Part shown: positions 18,929 through 29,717 of the stretch, piece after piece | Layout: each line of letters begins with the position of its first letter | How positions within the stretch are numbered: the first letter of the stretch is position 1 | Assembly (NCBI GenBank): GCA_003666385.1 | Contig: QPIN01000059.1 | Coordinates: 1 to 64,000 of the forward strand | Length of the DNA stretch: 64,000 nt | Direction: 5' to 3' | DNA from: Methylococcales symbiont of Hymedesmia sp. n. MRB-2018 | Lineage (GTDB): Bacteria > Pseudomonadota > Gammaproteobacteria > Methylococcales > Methylomonadaceae | The notes under the pieces: generated by a model | The model's input: only the letters and a program-made list of their open reading frames with translations | The model's database searches: none | What the model was told of the DNA's origin: nothing | Program-made: the position numbers and the translations under genes

Positions 18929-20358
18929 AAAAAATCCTTTTTGCAAGTAGTGAGGTCCACCCACTCATTAAAACAGGAGGGCTCGCTGATGTTGCAGGTA
19001 GCTTACCCAGAGCCTTGGCTGAAATTTCCCAGGATATCAGAGTTATTTTACCTAATTATTCTTCCTTAAAAAAAACGGAAGATGTCCATTTTATTAGCTC
19101 AGTTCGTGTTAATAATCAGGATGCCAATATTCTGGAAACGCGCCTGCCTGACAGCAATGTTATTGTCTGGCTAGCCGATTGTCCCGCCTTATTTGATTCC
19201 CCTGGAAACCCCTATGTCGATGAGACAGGAAACCCCTGGGAAAATATTGCAGATCGCTTCGCTTTGTTCAGCCGAATTATTGTAGAGGTTGCGATGAATA
19301 GAGCTCACCTAGACTGGCAGCCTAATGTAGTACATTGTAATGACTGGCAAACAGGATTAGTCCCCGCTTTATTATCTGTTGAAAGTAATACACCTTCTAC
19401 CGTGTTTACTATTCATAATATGGCTTATCAGGGTATGTTCCCCGAAAGCACTTTTGCAGATCTTAATTTACCCAGACAATTGTGGCACCCGAATGGACTT
19501 GAATACCATGAAATGCTGTCGTTTATTAAGGGCGGATTAGCCTATGCCGATCGAATAACGACCGTTAGCCCAACTTATGCACTGGAAATACAAACACCAG
19601 AATATGGTTATGGACTGGAAGGTTTGTTAAGCCATAAATACCATATTTTAAGCGGCATCATCAATGGCATGGACTTAGATCAATGGAACCCTGAAGCTGA
19701 CACCTCCATAAGCGAACCCTATTCAGTAAAATCATTAGAAAAGAAAGCCATCAACAAAACTTCTTTACAAGCACGATCCTCACTTCCTGTTAACAAATCC
19801 GTTCTTGTATTCGGTTTAATTAGCCGACTAGTAGAGCAAAAAGGGGTGGATTTATTGATTGATTGCCTCCCTGAAATGGTCGAAATGCCCTTACAGTTAG
19901 TTTTATTAGGCAGTGGCGATAAAAGTGTAGAACAAAAATTGATGAATTTTGCTCGCCTCTACCCCAAGAAAATTTCTGTCACTATCGGTTATGATGAATC
20001 TTTAGCACATCAAATTGAAGCAGGTGTTGATGTTTTCCTTATGCCTTCACGTTTTGAGCCCTGTGGTTTAAATCAAATGTACAGCCAACGCTATGGCACC
20101 ATCCCCATCGTCAGAGAAACCGGGGGACTGGTCGATACCATTGAAGATGCTTTACCTAAAAGCCTAGCTAATAACACAGCCACTGGCGTTTCGTTTAAAG
20201 AAGCCAGTGGCGGTGCTTTATTAGAAGCCATTAAAAGAACCATGCTGCTATATAACGACAAAAAAACTTGGAAAAAAATCCAGACTACGGCAATGGGAAA
20301 AGATTTCTCATGGAAAAATAGTGCTGAACAATACCTAGCTTTGTACGAAGAGATATAA
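18925..20358 (+). CDS. glgA: glycogen synthase (ADP-glucose)
   Basis: GT5 glycogen synthase that extends the glucan with ADP-glucose. The start is placed at ATG 18925, giving 477 residues beginning [23 protein letters not shown], the universal GlgA N-terminus with the KTGGL substrate loop; upstream starts at 18841 would add residues inside glgB and are rejected. Other marks are [37 protein letters not shown] and the C-terminal [20 protein letters not shown] with its catalytic glutamate. The ATGA overlap with glgB shows coupling. Confidence 0.97.
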   Translation: MKKILFASSEVHPLIKTGGLADVAGSLPRALAEISQDIRVILPNYSSLKKTEDVHFISSVRVNNQDANILETRLPDSNVIVWLADCPALFDSPGNPYVDETGNPWENIADRFALFSRIIVEVAMNRAHLDWQPNVVHCNDWQTGLVPALLSVESNTPSTVFTIHNMAYQGMFPESTFADLNLPRQLWHPNGLEYHEMLSFIKGGLAYADRITTVSPTYALEIQTPEYGYGLEGLLSHKYHILSGIINGMDLDQWNPEADTSISEPYSVKSLEKKAINKTSLQARSSLPVNKSVLVFGLISRLVEQKGVDLLIDCLPEMVEMPLQLVLLGSGDKSVEQKLMNFARLYPKKISVTIGYDESLAHQIEAGVDVFLMPSRFEPCGLNQMYSQRYGTIPIVRETGGLVDTIEDALPKSLANNTATGVSFKEASGGALLEAIKRTMLLYNDKKTWKKIQTTAMGKDFSWKNSAEQYLALYEEI

Positions 20359-20684
20359 AAGCGAATCGAATGATCTGGCTGGCCGACATCTCTTAGCACA
20401 AATTTAAGTAGAGCCTACTCATACTGTTGTAACAGAATTAAAGACGTTATTAATAAACTAGGTGGGGAATAAAATTTGAAAGTATTCCCAAAGTGTATGG
20501 TGATTTAGGAATGTTGTTTGGTCGTACAGGAGTTAAATTACCTAATAAAATATGAAATGTAGCTACTAAAACATGCAAAAAAAACTATAGTCTACACTTA
20601 GCAGGATAACAACAAAAAAGGATAGGCTAATGTCTACAGCCTCGTTATATTGCTTGTGCTTAACCAAATTATTTTAGTATAAAA
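20359..20684. other. spacer after glgA
   Basis: No gene, RNA or clear terminator is recognised. A 25-codon open stretch ending in TGA near 20554 (residues ESIPKVYGDLGMLFGRTG) looks like a decayed coding scrap but cannot be assigned. Confidence 0.4.
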
Positions 20685-21311
20685 ATGATTATAGATAGAT
20701 ATTTAAGACAATTATGGCATAGAAAAAAACATGCCTTTTCTGTTATGTTTACGAGGTCACCAACTGAATATACTCTAGAAATTTTTGGTCTTTTTGCTTA
20801 GATTGGTCTTATTGTTTCTGCAAAGGGCGAGCTAACTTTATTTGTTTCTATCTGTGCATTGATTATGCTTCTTGCAAGAGCGTTCCCAATGTTTAACGCT
20901 TTTTTTCGGGCTGACAAATCAAAATTGAATTTTTTAAAACAAAGAAGAGTTGCGTCCAATACTTGTTTAAGAGAAATTAATACCTGCTTAGTAAGCCCTG
21001 AACATGCTACTCCAGACAAAATAAAAGAAATTAGACAGCGGTTACTGCGCTGTATTGTCGATACCATCAGAGCATTTAGAAATGATTTACCAGGCAGCAA
21101 GATATATTCAAATTTATTAATCCCTGATGGTGAACACATAATTGTTGCCATAAGAAATGCACCTGACAGGCTAGATGGAACTCGGTACAAAAAAAGCAAA
21201 CTACTTTGTGGCAATGTTTTAACCTCTAAAAAACCTATGTTTTGCGGTGATGTTCAAAACATTACAGATGGAGATTTATCGTATAAAAGTTTTAACGACT
21301 TTTATACTTGA
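20685..21311 (+). pseudogene. membrane-anchored GAF-like protein interrupted by an amber codon
   Basis: The frame beginning at ATG 20685 would encode 208 residues but carries TAG at 20799-20801 (codon 39). Before the stop the product reads MIIDRYLRQLWHRKK and then a hydrophobic run; after it the hydrophobic run continues as IGLIVSAKGELTLFVSICAL, so the stop falls between two membrane segments. The soluble C-terminal half has GAF-like features: IVAIRNAPDRLDGTRYKKS and a final VLTSKKPMFCGDV. An internal start at ATG 20859 could still make the 150-residue soluble part. The next small gene begins 23 bases downstream. Likely a recent nonsense mutation, unless the base is an assembly error. Confidence 0.55.
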
Positions 21312-21334
21312 ACAACATTACATCGGAGGCAAAT

Positions 21335-21532
21335 ATGAATAGTCAACACATAGAATCATATATTCAAAAAAGTGATAAATTAGCCTTATACCGTCTCCAC
21401 ATGGAAGGAAAAATTAATGATGAGGAATTGTTTGATGCTATTATCAAAATAGATAATTCTGTTAAATCAAAAAAACCTGGTTATGGAAAATTAGTACATA
21501 ACATTCTTTTCCCCTCTGCTGCAGAGCATTAA
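21335..21532 (+). CDS. hypothetical 65-residue protein
   Basis: A small, soluble, mixed-charge protein beginning MNSQHIESYIQKSDKLALYR. The start at ATG 21335 is chosen for its excellent ribosome site (GGAGG, 5 bases upstream) over the earlier ATG at 21308, which overlaps the preceding gene. The body looks like two helices (residues 3-24 and 28-45) and a basic linker (KSKKPGYGK). No family is recognised. It is likely co-transcribed with the interrupted GAF-like gene. Confidence 0.6.
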   Translation: MNSQHIESYIQKSDKLALYRLHMEGKINDEELFDAIIKIDNSVKSKKPGYGKLVHNILFPSAAEH

Positions 21533-21900
21533 TAATTTTCATCTTGCATTAAAGATGGCCAAATGTTGCACCTGACCAGCCCACGCTCCGGCTGGCTGGC
21601 AGGTGAGCTTTGCGTTTAGATGGTAAATATTGCATCAAGATTAATGAGGGAGTTGTAGGAGCCCGTTCAAGATCTTGTGTAATTCGTTACCTTACTATTT
21701 GGGGTGATATTGGGTTTGGAAACCGTATGTTGTCCAAAAAATATTACCCACAATGGATGTAGGTGATGTGGCGAAAATGTGATAAAAGCGAAGAAATATA
21801 AGATACTTATTGCTATCTCTGGTTTTTATAGGCATTTAAAACAGATAAAGATTGCTGCTATTTGCTGTGCTTATTTTTTATAAATGGTATTAGTCGTATT
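21533..21900. repeat. spacer with GC-rich hairpin between direct repeats
   Basis: CACCTG plus CCAGCC at 21569-21581 pair with GGCTGG and CAGGTG at 21590-21605 with a 4-base bulge. The stem is flanked by approximate direct repeats starting AGATGG at 21554 and 21618. The rest (21650-21900) is AT-rich with no gene seen. This may be a terminator for the preceding gene pair or a small mobile repeat. Confidence 0.4.
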
Positions 21901-22731
21901 TTAAGTTCTTTCACTATTTAATAGATCAATAATGGCAGACGTTTCAGGGCGCACATTACGCCATAAATAAAAAGCTTCAGCCGCTTGTTCGACTAACATA
22001 CCCAAACCATCTAGGCTTTTTTCAGCATTCTGAGTTTGACCCCATAACATAAAAGGTGTGGGTTTATTGCCATAGGCTAGGTCATAACAACAGCCTTTTT
22101 CAGCCAGTATATTATCTGCTAAAGGCGGTAATTTTCCACTGAGACTGGCAGAGGTGGCATTTAAAATTAAATCAAATTGACTGTTTTTGATGTCATCATA
22201 AGCACAGCCCTTAATCTTGCCTAATACTGAAAACTCATCGCTTAAGGTCATAGCTTTTTCAACAGTACGGTTGGCAATAATAATATGTTTAGGTGCTTGT
22301 TGCATCAATGGTTCAATGATACCTCTACTGGCTCCACCAGCACCTAAAATGAGAATTCTACTGTTTGATAAATTAATCTGATGATTTTTTGTTAAATCGG
22401 TTACCAGTCCAATTCCGTCTGTATTATCACCCAATAAAGCCCCATTTTCCTGTAGAATCAAAGTGTTAACTGCTTTGCTCCGTGTTGCCCTTTGTGATAA
22501 TTGATCTGCTCGTTGCCAGGCTAATTCTTTTAATGGAACCGTACAATTTAGACCTTTGCCTCCTTGCCGTAAAAAAACATGGATGGCTGATTCAAATGCG
22601 TCGGCAGGAACATCTTGCGCTTCATAGCTTAATAGCTGATCGGTTTGTTCAGCAAATAATTGATGTATGCGAGGTGACTTGCTGTGATTGATGGGCTGAC
22701 CAAAGACAGCGTAACGATCTTTATCAGGCAT
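21901..22731 (-). CDS. aroE: shikimate dehydrogenase
   Basis: NADPH-dependent reduction of 3-dehydroshikimate to shikimate in aromatic amino-acid synthesis. The start at 22731 gives 276 residues beginning MPDKDRYAVFGQPINHSKSP, where the NHSKSP motif binds shikimate; an upstream start at 22782 would add residues not typical of the family. Other marks are GLNCTVPLK with the catalytic lysine, LGDNTDGIGL and the dinucleotide loop ILGAGGASRG, then ANRT. The ATG overlaps the end of a 52-residue ORF, suggesting coupling. Confidence 0.95.
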   Translation of the reverse strand: MPDKDRYAVFGQPINHSKSPRIHQLFAEQTDQLLSYEAQDVPADAFESAIHVFLRQGGKGLNCTVPLKELAWQRADQLSQRATRSKAVNTLILQENGALLGDNTDGIGLVTDLTKNHQINLSNSRILILGAGGASRGIIEPLMQQAPKHIIIANRTVEKAMTLSDEFSVLGKIKGCAYDDIKNSQFDLILNATSASLSGKLPPLADNILAEKGCCYDLAYGNKPTPFMLWGQTQNAEKSLDGLGMLVEQAAEAFYLWRNVRPETSAIIDLLNSERT

Positions 22732-22882
22732 TAGCAAGCCTTTTGCCTGCAAAAAATTCCCAGACAAATGTTGCAAGCACAATAACTAAAGCAAAACCCA
22801 TATCAATCCAGATAAGTTGTTCAAAAAAAGCGCCAATAACAGAAGGTGTGCCCAAAAAATACCGACCAAGCTTTGTCTGCAT
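22724..22882 (-). CDS. small 52-residue membrane protein coupled to aroE
   Basis: A complete frame begins ATG at 22882 after an AAGGG ribosome site and stops at 22724, overlapping the first codons of aroE. The product starts MQTKLGRYFLGTPSVIGA and has one or two hydrophobic segments (residues 14-26 and 27-45), ending FAGKRLANA. No family is recognised. The overlap with aroE and the ribosome site argue that it is translated. It could be the surviving C-terminal piece of a larger membrane protein, since a MITE-like element lies directly upstream. Confidence 0.45.
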   Translation of the reverse strand: MQTKLGRYFLGTPSVIGAFFEQLIWIDMGFALVIVLATFVWEFFAGKRLANA

Positions 22883-22893
22883 CCCTTAATTAT

Positions 22894-23039
22894 TTGTAAC
22901 TACTCAGCGTACTCCGTAACTGCTTAGATTCCCTTCTATTTTGTTCAAGAGCAAGGCGAAAGCGCGGAGTTTACAGGTGTAAATGAGCACTTTCAACACG
23001 GCTATTGAACAAAATAGAGGGTAAGCTGAGTAGTTACAA
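22894..23039. mobile_element. 146-bp MITE-like element, family A, intact copy
   Basis: Ends are perfect 15-base inverted repeats (TTGTAACTACTCAGC and its complement). Inside, CTATTTTGTTCAA is mirrored by TTGAACAAAATAG, and the core contains AAGGCGAAAGCGCGGAGTTT. It carries no coding capacity and abuts the hemB stop codon. Relatives occur at 42003-42148, 61507-61576 and 62755-62868. Confidence 0.75.
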
Positions 23040-24344
<1,305 letters not shown>

Positions 24345-25058
24345 TGTGACTGCTGCTGAGTTAGTTGCACCTCAAGTTGCTATTGAGACGGCTTCAAATA
24401 AAGTAAAAGAAAAACTTCAAGATGAAACGTTTATTCATGACTTCCAACAAGTGAATGCATTTGTGGATAAAGTGATTAACCCACATGTAGACTTTAAAAG
24501 AATATCAGCGTTGGTGCTTGGGAAATTATGGAAGAAAGCCACTAAAGATGAAAAAAAGCAGTTTATTTCAGAATTTAAAACTTTACTTGTCAGAACTTAT
24601 TCACGAGCATTTGTAGGTTTTAAGGACTGGTCGGTACGCTTTTTACCACTAAATTTAAAACAAGGGGCAAAAAAATATATTGTTAAAACTGAAATTCTGC
24701 AACCGGGTATTCAGCCTGTAGCGATAAATTACAGAATGGTCTTGTCTAAAGGAACATGGAAAGCGTATGACATTATGATTGAGGGTGTGAGTTTAGTGAC
24801 TAATTACCGTACTTCAATAAAAAATGAATTTAGAAAAACAGGCTCTATTGCCAGTGTTATTGAAACACTAGCTAAAAGAAATGCTACAGCTTTAGCAAAA
24901 AAAGATAATTCATAGGAACGTACACGAAATAAGTTGAGCAAGTTATTTCCTGTATTTTCCTTAATATACATTTGAGGCCGTCTACTCAAGCCATTGCGTA
25001 GACAGCCTTTAAAAGGTGCGTTTTTTAATCATGCTTCTATCCGATTGTTATTCCCTCT

Positions 25059-25790
25059 ATGTCCTTGATTAAGGATACTCTGTTTGCCTCTCCCATTGAA
25101 TCTGTAAGTTCTTTTAAATTTGATAGTGCTGTGGTTAATGTCTTTGCAGACATGATTCAACGTTCAGTGCCTGGCTATCAAACGATTATTTATGCTATCG
25201 GTTTAGTGGCAGATCGTTACGCAAAAGAGCATACAGTATGTTATGACTTAGGTTGTTCTTTAGGTGCGGCGACCCTATCTATGCGCCATCAAATATCTAC
25301 TCAGCACTGTAAAATCATTGCGGTTGATAATTCGCCAGACATGCTGCGGCAATTTAAAAAAACCCTAGATGAGGATGATGGTCATCAAGAAGTCGATGTA
25401 GTCTGTGCAGACATCCGCGACGTCCCTATTAAGAATGCTTCAGTTGTGGTGTTGAATTTTACTTTACAATTTATATTGGTAGAAGATCGCTATGATTTTT
25501 TGCAAAAAATATATCAAGGTCTAATGCCTGGCGGTGTTCTTATTTTGTCAGAAAAACTAAGATTTGAAGACCAAAGACAACAATCATTGCAAACAGATTT
25601 ACATCATTTATTTAAAAAATCACAAGGCTATAGTGATTTAGAAATTAGTCAAAAACGTTCTGCATTAGAGAATGTATTAATTGCAGAAACCTTTGTCGAA
25701 CACCAACAAAGACTACAGTCTGTCGGTTTTAGTAGTGTGGAAGTCTGGTTTCAATATTTTAATTTTGCTTCTATAGTGGCGTTAAAATAA
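25059..25790 (+). CDS. cmoA: carboxy-S-adenosyl-L-methionine synthase
   Basis: Converts S-adenosylmethionine and prephenate to carboxy-SAM, the donor for wobble-uridine modification in tRNA. The 243 residues show the Rossmann motif VCYDLGCSLGAATLSM (about 66-81), AVDNSPDMLRQ and the C-terminal FQYFNFASIVALK typical of CmoA. cmoB follows 30 bases downstream, so the two act together and are probably co-transcribed. Confidence 0.96.
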   Translation: MSLIKDTLFASPIESVSSFKFDSAVVNVFADMIQRSVPGYQTIIYAIGLVADRYAKEHTVCYDLGCSLGAATLSMRHQISTQHCKIIAVDNSPDMLRQFKKTLDEDDGHQEVDVVCADIRDVPIKNASVVVLNFTLQFILVEDRYDFLQKIYQGLMPGGVLILSEKLRFEDQRQQSLQTDLHHLFKKSQGYSDLEISQKRSALENVLIAETFVEHQQRLQSVGFSSVEVWFQYFNFASIVALK

Positions 25791-25820
25791 ATACAAATGG
25801 TAACTGCTTAGTTAATACAA

Positions 25821-26795
25821 ATGATTGATTATAAGCCATTATTTCAAGCACTTATAGATGCAAAAGCAGATAATTGGGTAGAGATAATTCCGCAGCAATT
25901 AAAGCGTGCTTTCGAGCCAAACAGGAATGGAGGCGCAATTAAATGGCTAGAAATTATTGCTAACTTACCTAGCGGCATGGCATCAACAGCAGACTTAAAT
26001 TCTGCATGGGTCAAAATAGGTCAATCAAAAGATATTGATAGTAAAACGCACTCCCTATTATTAGAGCAACTAAAGTCGTTTCACCCTTGGCGAAAAGGTC
26101 CTTATGATTTATTTGGAATTAAGATAGATACTGAATGGAGATCAGACTGGAAATGGGATCGATTAAAGGACAGCATTGCGTCCTTAAATAACAGACTGGT
26201 TCTGGATGTGGGTTGTGCCAATGGTTATCATTGTTGGCGTATGCTGGGCGTCGGTGCGCGTATGGTGGTTGGGGTTGAGCCGTTGTTACTGAATGTATTG
26301 CAGTTTCAACTGACCCGACTATTACATGGAGAAGCTCCAATATATGTTTTACCCATTGGACTGGAGCAAATTCCAACTAAGTTAAATGCTTTTGATAGCG
26401 TATTTTCAATGGGGGTTTTGTATCATAGAAGATCACCTATTGATCACTTGTTAGCACTAAAAGACTGTCTGCGCCCTGGAGGAGAATTGGTGCTTGAAAC
26501 CTTGGTTATAGAGGGCGGCCTAGGCGAGATGCTGTTACCCAAAGGACGTTATGCCAAAATGCGTAATGTTTGGTTTTTACCGAGTTGTGAGACTCTAATA
26601 AGCTGGATGGAGCGCTGTGGATTTAAAAGTTGTCGAGTGATTGATGTTAACAAAACCATGCTAGAAGAGCAGCACAGCACAGAATGGATGCGGCTTCATT
26701 CCTTGAAAGAGTTTCTGGATCCAAATAATTTAAATTTAACCTGTGAAGGGCTTCCTGCACCTAGGCGAGCTATTATTGTTGCTAATGCCCCTTGA
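25821..26795 (+). CDS. cmoB: tRNA U34 carboxymethyltransferase
   Basis: Transfers the carboxymethyl group from carboxy-SAM to 5-hydroxyuridine at tRNA position 34, giving cmo5U. The 324 residues match the family: an N-terminal helical part, FHPWRKGPYDLFGIKIDTEWRSDWKW near residues 92-117, the methyltransferase motif VLDVGCANGYHCWRM, and the FSMGVLYHRRSPIDHL block. It follows cmoA closely. Confidence 0.97.
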   Translation: MIDYKPLFQALIDAKADNWVEIIPQQLKRAFEPNRNGGAIKWLEIIANLPSGMASTADLNSAWVKIGQSKDIDSKTHSLLLEQLKSFHPWRKGPYDLFGIKIDTEWRSDWKWDRLKDSIASLNNRLVLDVGCANGYHCWRMLGVGARMVVGVEPLLLNVLQFQLTRLLHGEAPIYVLPIGLEQIPTKLNAFDSVFSMGVLYHRRSPIDHLLALKDCLRPGGELVLETLVIEGGLGEMLLPKGRYAKMRNVWFLPSCETLISWMERCGFKSCRVIDVNKTMLEEQHSTEWMRLHSLKEFLDPNNLNLTCEGLPAPRRAIIVANAP

Positions 26796-26831
26796 TTATT
26801 CAATTAAACCATACTTGTAATACCCACCCCA

Positions 26832-27047
26832 TTAGGGTGATCCCTCGGCCAAAGCTATTTGAATAGCAATAAGAGGATTAATACCTTTGCTTGCCATCGT
26901 TTGCAGGCAACTTGATACCACAATAGCGTGGGCATAAACTTCAGAGCGGGAGCGTGCCGATACTTTTTGTTTTGCCTTCGCCATTATTAAATCCAGCTCA
27001 TCTCTATTATGGGTCGATGAAACAGGGGGGCTTTTGCAAAAAGCCAT
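26832..27047 (-). CDS. hypothetical 71-residue protein or gene fragment
   Basis: An open frame encodes a helical, basic protein with RDELDLIMAKAKQKVSARS and a final hydrophobic INPLIAIQIALAEG. No family is recognised. The frame stays open upstream of the first ATG for about 14 more codons (reading GAVKRTLGIG) until a TAA, with no start there and no ribosome site. This suggests a truncated gene rather than a complete small protein. Confidence 0.35.
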   Translation of the reverse strand: MAFCKSPPVSSTHNRDELDLIMAKAKQKVSARSRSEVYAHAIVVSSCLQTMASKGINPLIAIQIALAEGSP

Positions 27048-27108
27048 ACCGATGCCTAATGTTCTTTTAACCGCCCCCAGAGATTACCCACTTAATATTC
27101 AAAAGAAC

Positions 27109-27960
27109 CTATTTAATGATAGGCACAAGCTTTCGGTAGATGGCTCTAATTGTCTGTTTAGGTCTAAAAGCCAGTAGTGTCCATATTATTTCTTTAAAAG
27201 AAAGGTTGACTTGCTTATAGGCTAAAAACGAGGCAGTAATTCCAGCCTTTTGGCGTAAATTTAGCCTGCCCATTTTCTTGGTCAATCTTTTTTTTGCCAA
27301 TCTTAGTATTTCTTCAGGTTTTTCAGAGATTCTTCTCCCACCATGTGCCCTGTCAAGCATATAGGTATTTTTATTAATGTTTACGAAAGGCTTGTGTGGT
27401 TGGGTAATTCTAAACCACATATCCCAATCTTGCCAAGCAGGCATCTTAGGGTCAAAAAAATCCGCTTCCACAAAGGCCTGGGTAGGTGCAAAAACTTGGG
27501 AGCCGATATGATTTTTATACTTTAAATCATTTTTGCTTACGACTGGAATGAATTTAACTTTGAGGTGTTTTCCATCGGGTTGTAACGTGCTTAAAGAATC
27601 AAATAATCCAGAAGATTTATGACCTATTTGTGTCCAAGTATTTACAAAGTAAGTAATTCTATTTTTATCGGAAAAATAATCATCATCATCTAATCCAGTG
27701 ATAAATTCACCTCTGGCATGTTTTATAGCCCTGTTTCTGCTTTTACAAGCGCCTAATGACTCCTCATTTCTAAGGAAAATTACATTTTTATGGTCTTTAA
27801 AGTTATCTTTTAATTTTTGAAATTGTATAAGTTCAGAGCCATCATCAACCACAATCAGTTCCATATTTTTATAGGTTTGCTTAAGCACCGATTCAATTGC
27901 CCTCGTTGCTAGGGTAAGACGGTTTTTTGTTGGCATATAGACTGAAACAAGTTTTCTCAT
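27109..27960 (-). CDS. family 2 glycosyltransferase
   Basis: A 283-residue GT-A-fold glycosyltransferase. The N-terminus VSVYMPTKNRLTLATRAIESVLKQ and VVDDGS are the nucleotide-sugar site; RNRAIKHARGEFITGLDDDDYF provides the DxD metal motif near residue 95. The middle WQDWDMWFRI is the usual acceptor-site ED-like stretch. It likely adds a sugar to lipopolysaccharide or an extracellular polysaccharide; the sugar cannot be told. It lies in a stretch with another glycosyltransferase (29718-30557) and a decayed pyruvyltransferase-like gene. Confidence 0.88.
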   Translation of the reverse strand: MRKLVSVYMPTKNRLTLATRAIESVLKQTYKNMELIVVDDGSELIQFQKLKDNFKDHKNVIFLRNEESLGACKSRNRAIKHARGEFITGLDDDDYFSDKNRITYFVNTWTQIGHKSSGLFDSLSTLQPDGKHLKVKFIPVVSKNDLKYKNHIGSQVFAPTQAFVEADFFDPKMPAWQDWDMWFRITQPHKPFVNINKNTYMLDRAHGGRRISEKPEEILRLAKKRLTKKMGRLNLRQKAGITASFLAYKQVNLSFKEIIWTLLAFRPKQTIRAIYRKLVPIIK

Positions 27961-28529
27961 TTGGACAATGTTAATTTAAGATTAAGGTGAATTCGACCCA
28001 TAAACGCATCAATACCAATTGACGAGCACCCACAAACCCCTGTCACCCCTAAAAACAGCTGATAAGGTATTTTAAATCCCCCTGGCACTTTCGTGGTCTG
28101 GAATTTAATCTGTTCACTGTCATTTTAACATCATCGAGTGCAGCGTCAATCAGCAGTCTTGTCCAATCAGAGTTAAGCTGTTTTTTATCGGTTTGTTTAA
28201 TTTATCTCTCAACCCATGCTATATCTGAGTGGTGCCAGAAGAACAAATTAGCACGGGGCTGGGAAGTGCGGCAAATCCAATGGAGGCAGATGTTGCTTAT
28301 GATACAGAGGACAAGGTTGTTGCATTAATTGCTAAAGTTATTGGGAATGCGACAACTGCGGAAATAGTTTAAGAACGATGTAGATGGATAGAAACCATTG
28401 ATCAATGGGACTTTTGGTGTTGAATTAATACGTTGAGTAGCTACTAAAAACAGGATTGTTTATTACAATGCGTATATAATGATCGGCTTGATATTGTTCT
28501 AGGTTCAATTTTTCAGGAATTTTCAAATT
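27961..28529. other. 569-base spacer with a possible coding scrap
   Basis: No clear gene. A 47-codon frame at 28229-28372 (GTG start) encodes an acidic peptide beginning VVPEEQISTGLGSAAN and ending AKVIGNATTAEIV; a stop directly precedes it and no ribosome site is evident, so it may be a decayed fragment. The last 150 bases are AT-rich and could hold the promoter of the next gene. Nothing else is seen. Confidence 0.4.
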
Positions 28530-28856
28530 ATGAATAAAATTAATGTTGCTCTGGTAAGGCTTTTTCAATTTGTTGTATTTGTTTTTTTTACATTTATGGT
28601 TTTAGCCTATTTTGGAGCAATGATTCTAGTGCCTTTGGATTTGGTGGTATTGATTGTTAAAGTCATGGATGTTGTTGGTCTGGGGGGTATGATAGGTGCG
28701 ACAGTAGCAATACCGATAGTTGCTTATCTAGGCATGATCGTATACAAAACCCCAGGTCTAGTTGACATGATTGTAGGAATTGGTCTGGATTTAATCAAGC
28801 ACGGTAAAGAACGTGTTGAGGCTTTTAACGCAATTGCTGAAAGTATAAAAGTTTAA
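28530..28856 (+). CDS. small integral membrane protein of unknown function
   Basis: A 108-residue protein with two or three hydrophobic segments: about 10-30 (FQFVVFVFFTFMVLAYFGAM), 32-48 and 50-72, then an amphipathic C-terminus (LIKHGKERVEAFNAIAESIKV). No family is recognised. It stands alone between the glycosyltransferase and the leftward HAD phosphatase. The length, regular membrane pattern and complete frame support a real gene. Confidence 0.6.
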   Translation: MNKINVALVRLFQFVVFVFFTFMVLAYFGAMILVPLDLVVLIVKVMDVVGLGGMIGATVAIPIVAYLGMIVYKTPGLVDMIVGIGLDLIKHGKERVEAFNAIAESIKV

Positions 28857-28892
28857 TTCTTAAGTATAATTAAGTTCTAATTTATTCAAAGC

Positions 28893-29573
28893 TTATACCT
28901 CGCCCAGCGTCACTACATTATTTCTCAAACTAATAATGGGCCAGCCATTTTTATGGGCATGCTCCCGTAATTTATCATCAGGGTCTACGGCAACAGGGTT
29001 ATCTACTCGTTGTAATAATGACAAGTCATTATGAGAGTCCGTGTAAAACCAACTGTCTTCTAATGTTTCTGATGAAGATTCTAGCCATTCTTCCAGCAAT
29101 GTTACTTTACCTTCTTGATAACAGGGAGTACCAAGGAAATTTCCGCTATATTGACCATCAATAAATTCTGGCTTAGTTGCAAGCAGATTATCTATACCAA
29201 ATAATTTTACAATAGGTTCGGTAATAAATCGGTTGGTTGCGGTAATCACCATGACGGTATCACCTTTAAAGCGATGTTTATTGACCAAACGAATAGCAGG
29301 TTTTAGTAGAATAGGTTTAATCGCTTCGGTGATAAATTGTTCTCGCCAATGATGCATTTTTTCAGCCTTGTGGAGGGCTAATGGTGCTAATGAAAAATGT
29401 AAAAATGCGCTAATATCCAATTCCCCTTTTTTGTAATCCTGATAAAATTTGGCATTGGCTCCTTCATATTGCTCTTTATCAACAATACCTTGGTCAACAA
29501 GAAATTGTCCCCATAAATAATCGCTATCATCTGAAATAAGCGTGTTATCAAGATCAAATATCGCTAAACTCAT
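28893..29573 (-). CDS. HAD-IB family phosphatase
   Basis: A 226-residue haloacid-dehalogenase hydrolase of subfamily IB. The nucleophile motif is IFDLDNTLIS at the N-terminus, motif II is VMVITATN near residue 112, and motif III/IV reads FYTDSHNDLSLLQRV. The cap region contains FHFSLAPL. Related proteins act as histidinol phosphatases or phosphoserine-phosphatase-like enzymes; the substrate here is not decided by sequence or neighbours. Confidence 0.88.
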   Translation of the reverse strand: MSLAIFDLDNTLISDDSDYLWGQFLVDQGIVDKEQYEGANAKFYQDYKKGELDISAFLHFSLAPLALHKAEKMHHWREQFITEAIKPILLKPAIRLVNKHRFKGDTVMVITATNRFITEPIVKLFGIDNLLATKPEFIDGQYSGNFLGTPCYQEGKVTLLEEWLESSSETLEDSWFYTDSHNDLSLLQRVDNPVAVDPDDKLREHAHKNGWPIISLRNNVVTLGEV

Positions 29574-29717
29574 TTTTAAATCCTTTTCTATCTCATAAAG
29601 GTGCAGAAGTTCATATCAACGGTGAAAAAATCAAACGCACACCTGAACCTAAAAGGTGTGAATATAAGTAGATATTAAGTTGGAATATAAATGGATACTA
29701 ATTTTGACGTTGAGTTT

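Noticed and set aside
20799..20801. Recoded amber codon (pyrrolysine-type read-through)
   Set aside because: No pyrrolysine genes are seen and this lineage is not known to use it; a nonsense mutation or sequence error is simpler.
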